Assembly: GCA_020848855.1 (NCBI GenBank)
Contig: JADLHH010000395.1
Location: 1-6,117, forward strand
DNA: 6,117 nucleotides
Source: Anaerolineae bacterium
GTDB taxonomy: Bacteria > Chloroflexota > Anaerolineae > Aggregatilineales > Phototrophicaceae
Reading direction: 5' to 3'
The position numbers and the translations under genes are program-made. Shown here one piece after another: positions 1 through 6,117 of this stretch (positions within the stretch are counted from its first letter, which is position 1; every line of letters starts with the position of its first letter). The notes below the pieces were generated by a model that was not told where the DNA came from, did not search any database, and saw nothing but the letters and a program-made list of their open reading frames with translations.

Positions 1-1007
1 AGCGGACCGGAGCCGTACTGCATGTCGACGATGCGCGCCTGAAGCCGCAGGGTGCTGGTTTCCATCATGACGGTTGCGCCGACCTGCGCCTGCACCAGAT
101 CGCCTTTGGCTTCCAGCTTGGAGCGGAGCGCCGGGTCGGTGAAGGCGTATTCCGAAGCGAAGACTTTGGTGACGGTGCGAACGAAGTCGTCCTTGTCGAA
201 CAGCCAGACTTCAATGGCTGCTGCTTTGGCGGGGTCGCCCGTGCCGATACTTTCGGAAACGAGCGCGCCACATTCGCCGAGGAAGCGTTCCTGCTCGTCT
301 TCGATGGTGTAGGATTCGTCGTAGGTGCCGAAGCCGGGTGTGTAGGTTGACATCTTCTGCATGAGCGGCGGACCAAAATTGCTGGTCGCCACAAAGTCAG
401 TCTTCCTGGTTTCCATCAACCGGGCGGATTCAACGCGCTGCTTACGTTCCTGCGCGACTTCCGGGCTGGCTTTGGTGCCCCGGTTGAGCAGCGGTTCGAT
501 GAGATTGGGGTAGATGAACATGCCCCAGAGGATAGCGACAATCGTGCCAACGACCGCGACCACCAGCGGCGCGAGGATGAACGGGATAATGTTGCCGATG
601 AAACTCGTTTGCGGGGGCTGAACGGCGATGGGCTGTGCCTGTTCCGCGAAGGTGCGGATGGCAACGAGCTTGTCGCGGTTGACTTCTTCGCCGGGGGTAG
701 ACAGCAGACGATCCACGATGCCGAGTGGGTCGTCGACCCGTGCGAGCAGGTTGGCGATATTGGCGCTGATGTCGGTGTTAGTTTCTTCGGCGTAACGGTC
801 CGCGAGCAGCTTGACCCATTCATCCTGCCAGCTTTGATGCAGGGCGCGCGGGTCGGCGTCGTAGTAGACGGTGGGACCGAACGTGTACGACCAGATTAAG
901 CCCAGGATCACACCGCCGATCAAGACTGCGAGCGTTTTCGCCTTGGGCATATACGGTTTCAATAAAACAACAAACAAACCGTTGTAGCTATCTTTGAGAA
1001 ATTTCAT
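1..1007 (-). CDS. Uncharacterised two-pass membrane protein, 3' end missing (runs off window edge)
   Basis: The frame is open without a stop from an ATG at 1007 to the window edge, giving at least 335 residues; the C-terminus is missing. A first membrane segment lies at about residues 25-43 (TLAVLIGGVILGLIWSYTF). A second, longer one lies at about 139-166, rich in Ile, Val and Ala and ending WGMFIYP. The Lys-rich N-terminus (residues 1-24) and the Lys/Arg-rich stretch after the second segment suggest both ends are cytoplasmic, with about 95 mostly helical residues outside. Residues ~222-335 look like a soluble cytoplasmic domain, beginning near GFGTYDESYTIED and including VWLFDKDDFVRTV. I recognise no catalytic motif and assign no function; from memory it resembles hypothetical proteins of Chloroflexota. 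The start is supported by AGGAAAGG ten bases upstream and a promoter further up. It lies beyond the topA terminator, so is probably transcribed separately. Confidence 0.82.
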   Translation of the reverse strand, partial: MKFLKDSYNGLFVVLLKPYMPKAKTLAVLIGGVILGLIWSYTFGPTVYYDADPRALHQSWQDEWVKLLADRYAEETNTDISANIANLLARVDDPLGIVDRLLSTPGEEVNRDKLVAIRTFAEQAQPIAVQPPQTSFIGNIIPFILAPLVVAVVGTIVAILWGMFIYPNLIEPLLNRGTKASPEVAQERKQRVESARLMETRKTDFVATSNFGPPLMQKMSTYTPGFGTYDESYTIEDEQERFLGECGALVSESIGTGDPAKAAAIEVWLFDKDDFVRTVTKVFASEYAFTDPALRSKLEAKGDLVQAQVGATVMMETSTLRLQARIVDMQYGSGP

Positions 1008-1017
1008 CACGCAAAGA

Positions 1018-1025
1018 CCTTTCCT
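1018..1025 (-). promoter_or_regulatory. Ribosome binding site of the membrane-protein gene
   Basis: The minus strand reads AGGAAAGG here, ending ten bases before the ATG at 1007. It is the strongest Shine-Dalgarno-like match in the window. It fixes the start of the partial gene, whose first residues (MKFLKDSYNG) lead directly into a plausible positively charged N-terminus before the first membrane segment. Confidence 0.6.
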
Positions 1026-1044
1026 CGGACGCTCACTACTTTAG

Positions 1045-1074
1045 ATTGTAACGGAAATAACAGTGACGCGACAA
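1045..1074 (-). promoter_or_regulatory. Sigma-70-type promoter for the membrane-protein gene
   Basis: On the minus strand a -35-like TTGTCG (1074-1069, four of six consensus bases) is followed after 18 bases by TACAAT (1050-1045, five of six). Transcription would start near 1038, giving a leader of about 30 nt that includes the AGGAAAGG ribosome site. The position, after the topA terminator and before the next gene, fits a new transcription unit. The call rests on consensus matching only. Confidence 0.5.
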
Positions 1075-1097
1075 TTATGGAATTAGGCTAGCGCCGA

Positions 1098-1126
1098 TTG
1101 TTAGAAAATGCAAACGAAAATGACAA
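1098..1126 (-). promoter_or_regulatory. Possible second, upstream promoter (weak)
   Basis: The minus strand shows TTGTCA (1126-1121, five of six -35 bases), a 17-base spacer, then TAACAA (1103-1098, only three of six -10 bases). The spacer contains most of a direct repeat of CATTTTC. It could be a weak tandem promoter or a regulator site upstream of the better promoter at 1045-1074; chance is a serious alternative in this A/T-rich stretch. Confidence 0.18.
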
Positions 1127-1182
1127 GCTGTGGGAGAACGAAGAGAGCGTGAGTGCGGTCTTTGACGAGGCACACAGGCATG

Positions 1183-1224
1183 AAAAAACGCTGTTTCCTA
1201 CGTTTGGGGCAGAAAACAGCGTTT
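1183..1224 (-). terminator. Rho-independent terminator of topA (end of the dprA-manC-topA unit)
   Basis: Read on the minus strand, a perfect 11-base inverted repeat (AAACGCTGTTT at 1224-1214 and AAACAGCGTTT at 1196-1186) encloses a 17-base loop. The last Ts of the descending arm continue into a run of six Ts (1188-1183). It begins 25 nt beyond the topA stop codon, the usual place for an intrinsic terminator. The T-run follows the stem only in the minus direction. The plus direction has A-rich sequence before the stem and only TTTC after it, so one-way termination of the topA message is the better reading. Confidence 0.85.
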
Positions 1225-1248
1225 CGATAATGCAACAGGTTGTGGAGC

Positions 1249-3753
1249 TTATGCAGGTTCGACGGTTTCCGCGATCAGCTTGTCCGTCTGGTAGGTGTTT
1301 TCGCAGTTGGTACACTGCACCTTCGAGCGCGACTGTTCGACCAGCAAGCCGCCGCAGTTGGGGCAGGGCTGCGCCAGCGGCTTCTTCCAGCTTGTGAATT
1401 CACATTCCGGGTAGCGCAGGCAGCCGTAGAAGGTGCGCCCACGCTTGGAGCGCCGCTCGATGATTTCGCCGCCGTGTTCCTTGCCGCAGAGTGGGCAGGC
1501 GATGCCGAGCCGCTCGAAGAAAGGTTCGGTGTAGCGACATTCCGGGTAGTTGGAGCAGCCGATGAACTTGCCGAAGCGCCCATAGCGGATGACGAGCGGG
1601 TGACCGCTCTCCGGGCAGTCGCGCCCGATGGGTTCCTCGTGGTTGATGGGCGTGATGACTTTTTGCGCGTTCTTCAGGTCACGCTCGAACGGCGTATAGA
1701 AGGCGCTCAGCATCGGACGCCATTCCTGATTGCCTTCGGAAATGTCGTCCAGCTTGTTTTCCATTTGCGCCGTGAACTGGAAGTCCATAATGTCCGGGAA
1801 ATACTGCACGAGCAGGTCGTTGACGATCTTGCCCGTTTCCGTCGGAATGAGGCGCTTGTCCTGCTTGGTGACGTATTCGCGGTCCTGAATGACGGCGACG
1901 GTTGGCGCGTAGGTGCTGGGACGCCCAATGCCGAATTCTTCGAGCGTGCGGACGAGACTGGCTTCGGTGTAGCGCGGCGGCGGCTGCGTGAAGTGCTGTT
2001 CCGGCTGCAAGCCGAGCAGGTCGAGCATTTCCCCGGCGTTCATCTCCGGCAGGATACGCCCTTCATCCGCATCTTCGGCAATGTCTTCGTCGTGGGCGTC
2101 CTCGTAGAGCGCGAGGAAACCGCTGAACTTGATCGTGCTGCCGCTCACGCGCAGGTGGTAGGGCTGGTTTTTCGCGGTCAGTCCAGCGTCAATATCGACG
2201 CGCAGGGTGTTGTAGACGGCGTTTTCCATCTGGCTGGCGAGGAAACGCTGCCAGATGAGGTTGTACAGCCGCATCTGGTCGCTGGAGAGTGCTTTTTTGA
2301 TCGCATCCGGTTCGCGCTGGATTGACGTGGGGCGAATGGCTTCGTGCGCTTCCTGCGCGCCTTTCGCTTTCGTCTTGTAGACGGGCGCACGCTTGGGCAT
2401 GAATTCCTTGCCGAAACGCCGCTCGATATATTCGCGGGCTTCCTTCTGCGCCTGAGGCGAAATCGAGAGGCTGTCGGTACGCATATAGGTGATCAGTCCG
2501 ACTGAGCCTTCCGCGCCGACTTCGATGCCTTCGTACAACTGCTGCGCGACCGCCATCGTGCGCTTGGCGGTAAAGCCCAACCGCCGCGATGCTTCCTGCT
2601 GGAGCGTGCTGGTGGTGAAGGGGGCGGATGGTTTACGCACGCGCTCGCCGAGTTTGACATCCGCCACGCTGTAGACACTTTTCTCCAGAATGTCGAGGTG
2701 CGGTTGCACGTCGCTCTGTTTGGTGAAGTTGATGTCCTCGCTGCCGATTTTGAGCAAACGGGCGAAGAACGGCTTGTTCGCCTTGCCATTCTTCTGCTGC
2801 TTGCTGAGCTGCGCGTCGACCGTCCAGTATTCTTCCTGAACGAATGCCTCGATTTCGCGCTCGCGGTCGACGATGAGGCGTACGGCAATACTCTGCACGC
2901 GCCCCGCCGAGAGGCGGTTACGCACCTTGTTCCACAAAAGCTCGGTGACGCTGTAGCCTACCAGACGGTCGAGGATGCGACGCGCCTGCTGCGCGTTGAC
3001 GAGATTCATGTCAATCTCGCGCGGGTGATCGAAGGCTTCCTGAATCGCAGGCTTGGTGATTTCGTGAAAGACGACGCGCCGCACCGGGGCGTGCTTGTGC
3101 TCACCGATTTCGGTTGCCGCCAGCAGGTGCCATGCAATCGCCTCGCCTTCGCGGTCGGGGTCGGTCGCCAGGTAAATTTCCTTCGCGTTGTCGACAGCGA
3201 TTTTCAGGTCTTTGACCGTATCGCGCTTGTCGTTCATGACGCGGTATTTCGGCTCGAAGTTGTTTTCCACGTCCACCGAAAGCTGCGACACGAGCAGGTC
3301 GCGCACGTGCCCCTTGGACGCCTTGACGGTGTAGCCGTCGCCCAGAAACTGCCCGACGCTTCTCGCTTTCGCGGGCGACTCGACAATCACCAGCTTGCCG
3401 ATGGAGCGGCGAACCGGCTTCTTGCCTGCGCTTGCCGCTGTGCTCGTGAGCGCCTTCTTCTTGGCGGCGGCGCTGGTTTTGCCTGCCGAAGCGGCAGTGC
3501 TGCGCGTTTTCGTTTTCGCCTTCGCGCGGGCTTTGGCGGGTTTGGCTTTACGGGTTGTCTTCGCAGGCGCAGCGACGATTTCGGGCTTGGGCAGGTTCGC
3601 GTGCGCTTCGGTCGCGCCCATGCGGAAGAGAGTCGTCCCGCAAACGGGACAATTCCCTTTGACGCCGGGCGTGCCTCGCGAGGTGAAGGTTGGCTGCGCG
3701 TTTGCAATTTCGCGCTTGGTCTTACATTTTACGCAATAGGCTTCAAGACTCAT
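1249..3753 (-). CDS. topA: DNA topoisomerase I (type IA) with N-terminal DUF5679-like zinc ribbon
   Basis: The 834-residue enzyme relaxes negatively supercoiled DNA by cutting one strand through a 5'-phosphotyrosine. Residues 1-50 form a zinc ribbon (C7, C10, C35, C38) of the DUF5679 type. Residues ~58-117 are a basic Lys/Ala/Ser linker. The TOPRIM domain follows (KLVIVESPAKA, E125; TDPDREGEAIAWH with D198, D200, E202), then LSAGRVQS (281-288) and the active site GLITYMRTDS with catalytic Y423 and R425. Three C-terminal zinc-ribbon units follow: C713/S716/C733/C739 (second cysteine lost), C753/C756/C778/C784 and C797/C800/C814/C817. The ATG at 3753 is chosen because MSLEAYCVKCK begins the zinc ribbon and the gene then starts 16 nt after the manC stop. 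Earlier in-frame codons (to 3825) lie inside manC. The ribosome site is weak (AGGA 13 nt or GGA 6 nt upstream), suggesting translation coupled to manC. All catalytic residues are present. Confidence 0.97.
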   Translation of the reverse strand: MSLEAYCVKCKTKREIANAQPTFTSRGTPGVKGNCPVCGTTLFRMGATEAHANLPKPEIVAAPAKTTRKAKPAKARAKAKTKTRSTAASAGKTSAAAKKKALTSTAASAGKKPVRRSIGKLVIVESPAKARSVGQFLGDGYTVKASKGHVRDLLVSQLSVDVENNFEPKYRVMNDKRDTVKDLKIAVDNAKEIYLATDPDREGEAIAWHLLAATEIGEHKHAPVRRVVFHEITKPAIQEAFDHPREIDMNLVNAQQARRILDRLVGYSVTELLWNKVRNRLSAGRVQSIAVRLIVDREREIEAFVQEEYWTVDAQLSKQQKNGKANKPFFARLLKIGSEDINFTKQSDVQPHLDILEKSVYSVADVKLGERVRKPSAPFTTSTLQQEASRRLGFTAKRTMAVAQQLYEGIEVGAEGSVGLITYMRTDSLSISPQAQKEAREYIERRFGKEFMPKRAPVYKTKAKGAQEAHEAIRPTSIQREPDAIKKALSSDQMRLYNLIWQRFLASQMENAVYNTLRVDIDAGLTAKNQPYHLRVSGSTIKFSGFLALYEDAHDEDIAEDADEGRILPEMNAGEMLDLLGLQPEQHFTQPPPRYTEASLVRTLEEFGIGRPSTYAPTVAVIQDREYVTKQDKRLIPTETGKIVNDLLVQYFPDIMDFQFTAQMENKLDDISEGNQEWRPMLSAFYTPFERDLKNAQKVITPINHEEPIGRDCPESGHPLVIRYGRFGKFIGCSNYPECRYTEPFFERLGIACPLCGKEHGGEIIERRSKRGRTFYGCLRYPECEFTSWKKPLAQPCPNCGGLLVEQSRSKVQCTNCENTYQTDKLIAETVEPA

Positions 3754-3769
3754 GCCTGTTCCAATTTCC

Positions 3770-4852
3770 TTATAGATAGGTCTCGTGTTGCATCTCACGC
3801 AGCATTTCGACGGCTTTTTTGACATCCTGCGTGCGGTCTTTGTGGCAAACCATCAGCACATCTGGCGTGTCGACGATGACCAGGTCTTCCACACCAATCG
3901 TGACGCTTAGCCTGTCACTGTAAACCAGTGTGTTCCTTGTGTCAATTATCAAGCGGGTTGCGGCGCTACCTTTGAACACATTTCCGTTCGTATCCAGGTC
4001 GAGCACTTCAAAGAGCGCATCCCAACTGCCCACGTCGCTCCAGCCGATGTCAATGGGAATGACGGCGATTCTTTCGGCTTTTTCCATCACCGCCGTGTCG
4101 ATGGGCAGTCTGGGCAGGGTTTCCCACACTTCTGCCAGCTTTGCCGCATAATTCGGCGTATCGACGGCGGGCTGCAAGTCCATCATGCCCCGGTAAATTT
4201 CCGGCTGGTGCTGCTTAAACTCCGCCAGCGCACGGTCTGCGCGCCAGATGAACATGCCGGAGTTCCAGCTATATTCCCCACTGAGGACGAAGGCGGTCGC
4301 TCGTTCCAGGTCGGGCTTTTCGGTGAACCCGCGCGAATGGTAACACAGGTAGTCTCCAATCTGGCGAATTTCGTCGCCGCGCCGGATATAGCCGAACCCG
4401 GTGGCGGGCATGTTGGGCGAAATGCCCAGCGTGACGATGTAGTTTTCCTGCGCCAGCGCATATGCCGCTTCGAGCGCATTGCGGAAGCCTTGCTTGTTGG
4501 CGATATGGTGGTCCGCAGTGAGCAGGACGATAGTGGCTTCCGGGTCGCGCTTTTGAATGATGGTTGCCGCCAGCGCCGCTGCTGCTGCCGTATTCCTGCC
4601 GTGCGGCTCGACGATGAAGTTTTCCGGTGGAATATTCGGTGCGTCGGCACGCATGGCATTGGCAAAGCTTTCGCCGGTGACGACGTAGATGCGATCCGGC
4701 GTGAAAAGCGGCGCAAGTCGTTCAACGCTGACGCGGAACATGGATGTGTCTTCGACCAGGGCAAGCAGTTGTTTGGGTGCGCTGGCGCGGCTCATGGGCC
4801 AAAGGCGCGTGCCGCCGCCCCCTGCGAGAATGACTGCGTAGTAGTGTTCCAT
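3770..4852 (-). CDS. manC: Mannose-1-phosphate guanylyltransferase (GDP-mannose pyrophosphorylase), monofunctional
   Basis: This 360-residue cytosolic enzyme is expected to make GDP-mannose and pyrophosphate from mannose 1-phosphate and GTP, supplying mannose (and, through GDP-mannose, fucose or rhamnose derivatives) to glycans, exopolysaccharide or glycolipids. Visible motifs are the nucleotidyltransferase signature LAGGGGTRLWPMSR (9-22) followed by PKQLL, VEPHGRNTAAA (81-91), ADHHI (113-117), PATGFGYI (149-156), FTEKPD (176-181), YSWNSGMFIW (194-203) and IDIGWSDVGSWDAL (267-280). The protein ends shortly after the left-handed-helix-like part (DLVIVDTPDVLMV, 323-335). It therefore lacks the C-terminal cupin phosphomannose isomerase domain of the ~470-residue bifunctional ManC/AlgA enzymes. 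The ATG at 4852 has AAGAGG 11 nt upstream. The gene lies 89 nt after dprA and 16 nt before topA, probably in one message. Preference for GTP over other nucleotides is inferred from the family. Confidence 0.93.
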   Translation of the reverse strand: MEHYYAVILAGGGGTRLWPMSRASAPKQLLALVEDTSMFRVSVERLAPLFTPDRIYVVTGESFANAMRADAPNIPPENFIVEPHGRNTAAAAALAATIIQKRDPEATIVLLTADHHIANKQGFRNALEAAYALAQENYIVTLGISPNMPATGFGYIRRGDEIRQIGDYLCYHSRGFTEKPDLERATAFVLSGEYSWNSGMFIWRADRALAEFKQHQPEIYRGMMDLQPAVDTPNYAAKLAEVWETLPRLPIDTAVMEKAERIAVIPIDIGWSDVGSWDALFEVLDLDTNGNVFKGSAATRLIIDTRNTLVYSDRLSVTIGVEDLVIVDTPDVLMVCHKDRTQDVKKAVEMLREMQHETYL

Positions 4853-4925
4853 TTTAGATGTGACCTCTTGCTCTATTCTTACGTCAGATATTTACAACGT
4901 TACGGGTCATCCGTACAGATTTACG

Positions 4926-4951
4926 CCGCGACCGCATAAGTTCAGTCGCGG
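4926..4951 (-). repeat. Hairpin overlapping the dprA stop codon
   Basis: The minus strand has CCGCGAC (4951-4945) and its exact reverse complement GTCGCGG (4932-4926), separated by 12 nt that contain the TGA stop of dprA. The stem is GC-rich, but what follows (CGTAAATCTG) is not a T-run, so it is not a standard intrinsic terminator. It could act as an attenuator, an RNA-processing site or a message-stabilising element between dprA and manC, or be chance. Confidence 0.4.
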
Positions 4952-6072
4952 TAGCCAATGCGCCGGTAATTGCCACGCCCATCCGCTTCGACGTAGCCCT
5001 GAAGCTCAAGCAACGTGAGCACGCCGAGAAGCTCGGACGCGGGCAGGGAGCTGCGTAGTGCCAGTTCGTCGACGGGAAGCGGGTCGCTGTTGAGAAAAGC
5101 CAGCACTGCGCGTTCCTGTTCGCCTACGCTGCTCCCGGTCGGGGCAATTTGTTTTGTCAGCGCGCGGGCTTCGACTTTGCGCCGCGCGATGTTGAGTTCG
5201 TCGAGAATATCGTCCACCGTAATGACGAGTTTCGCGCCATCCTGTATGAGCCGGTTCGTGCCGACACTGGCGGCGTTGAACACGCTGCCGGGGACGGCGA
5301 ATACTTCTTTACCCTGCTCAGCCGCCAGCGTCGCCGTGATCATCGCGCCGCTTTGCTCCGGCGCTTCAACGATGAGCACGCCGAGCGAAACCCCGCTGAT
5401 GATGCGATTGCGGCGGGGGAAGTTGCGTGCTTCCGGCTTCGTGCCGAGCGGAAACTCGCTGACCAACGCGCCGTTCTGAACAATCTGCCGCGCCAGTTCC
5501 GCATGATCTGGCGGGTAAATTCGGTCAATGCCGCAGCCCATGACCGCAATCGTGCGCCCGCCTGCTTCCAGCGCATTGCGGTGCGCGACCGCGTCGATGC
5601 CGTGCGCCAGACCGCTGACGATGGTGACGCCCTGCGCGGCAAGCTGGCGCGAAAAATAGGCGGTCGCATCGCGCCCGTAGCCGCTTGCCTTGCGCGTACC
5701 GACGACCGCCAGCGCCAGTTCGTCCTGCGCGACCAGCGTGCCACGCATATACAGGGTGAGCGGGGCGTCCGGCAGGTTTCGCAGCAGGTCGGGGTAGGCG
5801 TCGTCTTCCGGCGTGAGCAGGTGCGCGCTTGCTCGCTCGATACGGCTCATTTCGCCGTCAAGGTCAAGCTGTGCCTGCATCCGCAGCAGGCTGGCGGTTG
5901 TTTCCGCGTCCAGCCCCGCTGCGCGTAACTGGCTTTCGCTTGCCTGCCACGCGCTGCTCAGGTCGCCGAAGGCTTGCGCGAGCAAAAGCAGACGTTTGGG
6001 ACCTATGCCCGGAACCAGGCTGAAGGCGAGCCAGTATTTGCGAACATCCAAGGCAGCGACCAAGCGTTTCAT
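4942..6072 (-). CDS. dprA: DNA-processing protein DprA (Smf)
   Basis: DprA binds incoming single-stranded DNA in the cytoplasm and loads RecA during natural transformation; many non-competent bacteria also keep it. In the 376-residue protein, residues ~10-50 form a helix-hairpin-helix/SAM-like region (WLAFSLVPGIGPKRLLLLA). Next is the Rossmann-fold core with VVGTRKASGYG (123-133), VSGLAHGIDAVAH (152-164), GCGIDRIYP (179-187), FPRRNRIISG (218-227) and SGAMITA (241-247). A winged-helix domain (~316-372, ending GNYRRI) closes it. Length and domain order are normal. I chose the ATG at 6072 (MKRLVAALDV). An ATG at 6090 and a TTG at 6114 are also in frame, but they fall inside the putative -10 and -35 boxes, and no clear Shine-Dalgarno sequence precedes any of the three. 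manC and topA follow on the same strand. Confidence 0.95.
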   Translation of the reverse strand: MKRLVAALDVRKYWLAFSLVPGIGPKRLLLLAQAFGDLSSAWQASESQLRAAGLDAETTASLLRMQAQLDLDGEMSRIERASAHLLTPEDDAYPDLLRNLPDAPLTLYMRGTLVAQDELALAVVGTRKASGYGRDATAYFSRQLAAQGVTIVSGLAHGIDAVAHRNALEAGGRTIAVMGCGIDRIYPPDHAELARQIVQNGALVSEFPLGTKPEARNFPRRNRIISGVSLGVLIVEAPEQSGAMITATLAAEQGKEVFAVPGSVFNAASVGTNRLIQDGAKLVITVDDILDELNIARRKVEARALTKQIAPTGSSVGEQERAVLAFLNSDPLPVDELALRSSLPASELLGVLTLLELQGYVEADGRGNYRRIGYRD

Positions 6073-6085
6073 CGTATATTGCGCC

Positions 6086-6114
6086 AGCATATAGTTAGGA
6101 TTAGTTACTGTCAA
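6086..6114 (-). promoter_or_regulatory. Putative promoter of the dprA-manC-topA unit
   Basis: The minus strand has a perfect -35 TTGACA (6114-6109), a 17-base spacer and TATGCT (6091-6086, four of six -10 bases). TATATG at 6093-6088 with a 15-base spacer is the alternative. Either would start transcription around 6079-6081, only about 7-9 nt before the ATG at 6072, so the message would be nearly leaderless. Only three bases lie upstream within the window, so a gene and promoter further out cannot be excluded. Confidence 0.42.
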
Positions 6115-6117
6115 GGG

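Noticed and set aside
65..823. Two minus-strand frames (65-394 and 416-823) as genes
   Set aside because: Both are in another frame inside the membrane-protein gene, have Ser/Arg/Pro-rich translations and start inside it. The true frame is open from 1007 to the edge and shows clean membrane segments.
1240..2325. Long plus-strand reading frame (361 residues) opposite the 3' half of topA
   Set aside because: It is wholly antisense to a gene whose motifs are all intact. Its translation is Arg/Val/Glu/Leu-rich without any recognisable domain, as expected for a shadow frame in GC-rich DNA.
3421..3501. DNA repeat in the topA linker as a mobile or slipped-strand repeat
   Set aside because: The two copies encode the same eight residues but differ at many bases, so this is a peptide-level repeat, not a recent DNA duplication.
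2698..3822. Plus-strand reading frame (374 residues) opposite the 5' half of topA
   Set aside because: It is antisense to the TOPRIM region and linker of topA and to the end of manC, with low-complexity Arg/Gly/Ala/Phe content and no motif. It is a shadow frame.
3754..3825. Upstream TopA start at 3825, adding 24 residues (MSKKPSKCCV...)
   Set aside because: It would overlap the last 56 bases of manC, and the added residues precede a clean zinc-ribbon start at MSLEAYC. The extra cysteines are a by-product of reading manC in another frame.
4853..4941. Separate promoter for manC in the dprA-manC gap
   Set aside because: No pair of -35/-10-like hexamers at acceptable spacing and match was found in this 89-nt gap; only the ribosome site AAGAGG is convincing.
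6073..6114. dprA start at TTG 6114 or ATG 6090
   Set aside because: TTG 6114 coincides with the -35 hexamer TTGACA and ATG 6090 with the -10 region. Neither has a ribosome site, and DprA homologues begin near the helix-hairpin-helix region. ATG 6090 remains a minor alternative if transcription starts further upstream.

Overview
This 6.1-kb window carries four genes, all on the minus strand, so transcription runs from high to low coordinates. In that order they are dprA (4942-6072), a mannose-1-phosphate guanylyltransferase gene (manC, 3770-4852), topA (1249-3753), and the first ~335 codons of an uncharacterised two-pass membrane protein that runs off the left edge (1-1007). I see no rRNA, tRNA, CRISPR array, insertion sequence, integrase or phage gene. 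The DNA is fairly GC-rich and its coding style looks uniform, with no compositional sign of recent transfer.

The best guess for the host is a member of the Chloroflexota, probably Anaerolineae-like. The main reason is TopA: it begins with a four-cysteine zinc ribbon of the DUF5679 type, then a Lys/Ala-rich linker, then a bacterial type IA topoisomerase core and several C-terminal zinc ribbons. I associate that architecture from memory with Chloroflexota. The membrane protein also resembles hypothetical proteins of that phylum as I recall them. This is not proof of taxonomy.

dprA, manC and topA probably form one operon. dprA has a possible promoter just upstream (perfect TTGACA -35) that would give an almost leaderless mRNA. 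manC follows after 89 nt, topA follows manC after 16 nt, and a good rho-independent terminator lies 25 nt beyond the topA stop. dprA and topA are neighbours in many bacteria; here a sugar-nucleotide gene sits between them. The functions are DNA-uptake/recombination processing (DprA), GDP-mannose supply for glycans or the envelope (ManC) and relaxation of negative supercoils (TopA).

The gap at 1008-1248 (241 nt) holds the topA terminator, a tandem 7-bp repeat and a promoter for the membrane-protein gene, which is therefore likely a separate transcription unit.

The window is mostly housekeeping, and I found no convincing new multi-gene system. Worth a second look are the modular zinc-ribbon TopA, the uncharacterised membrane protein with a conserved-looking cytoplasmic domain, the possibly leaderless dprA start, and manC inserted into the dprA-topA pair.
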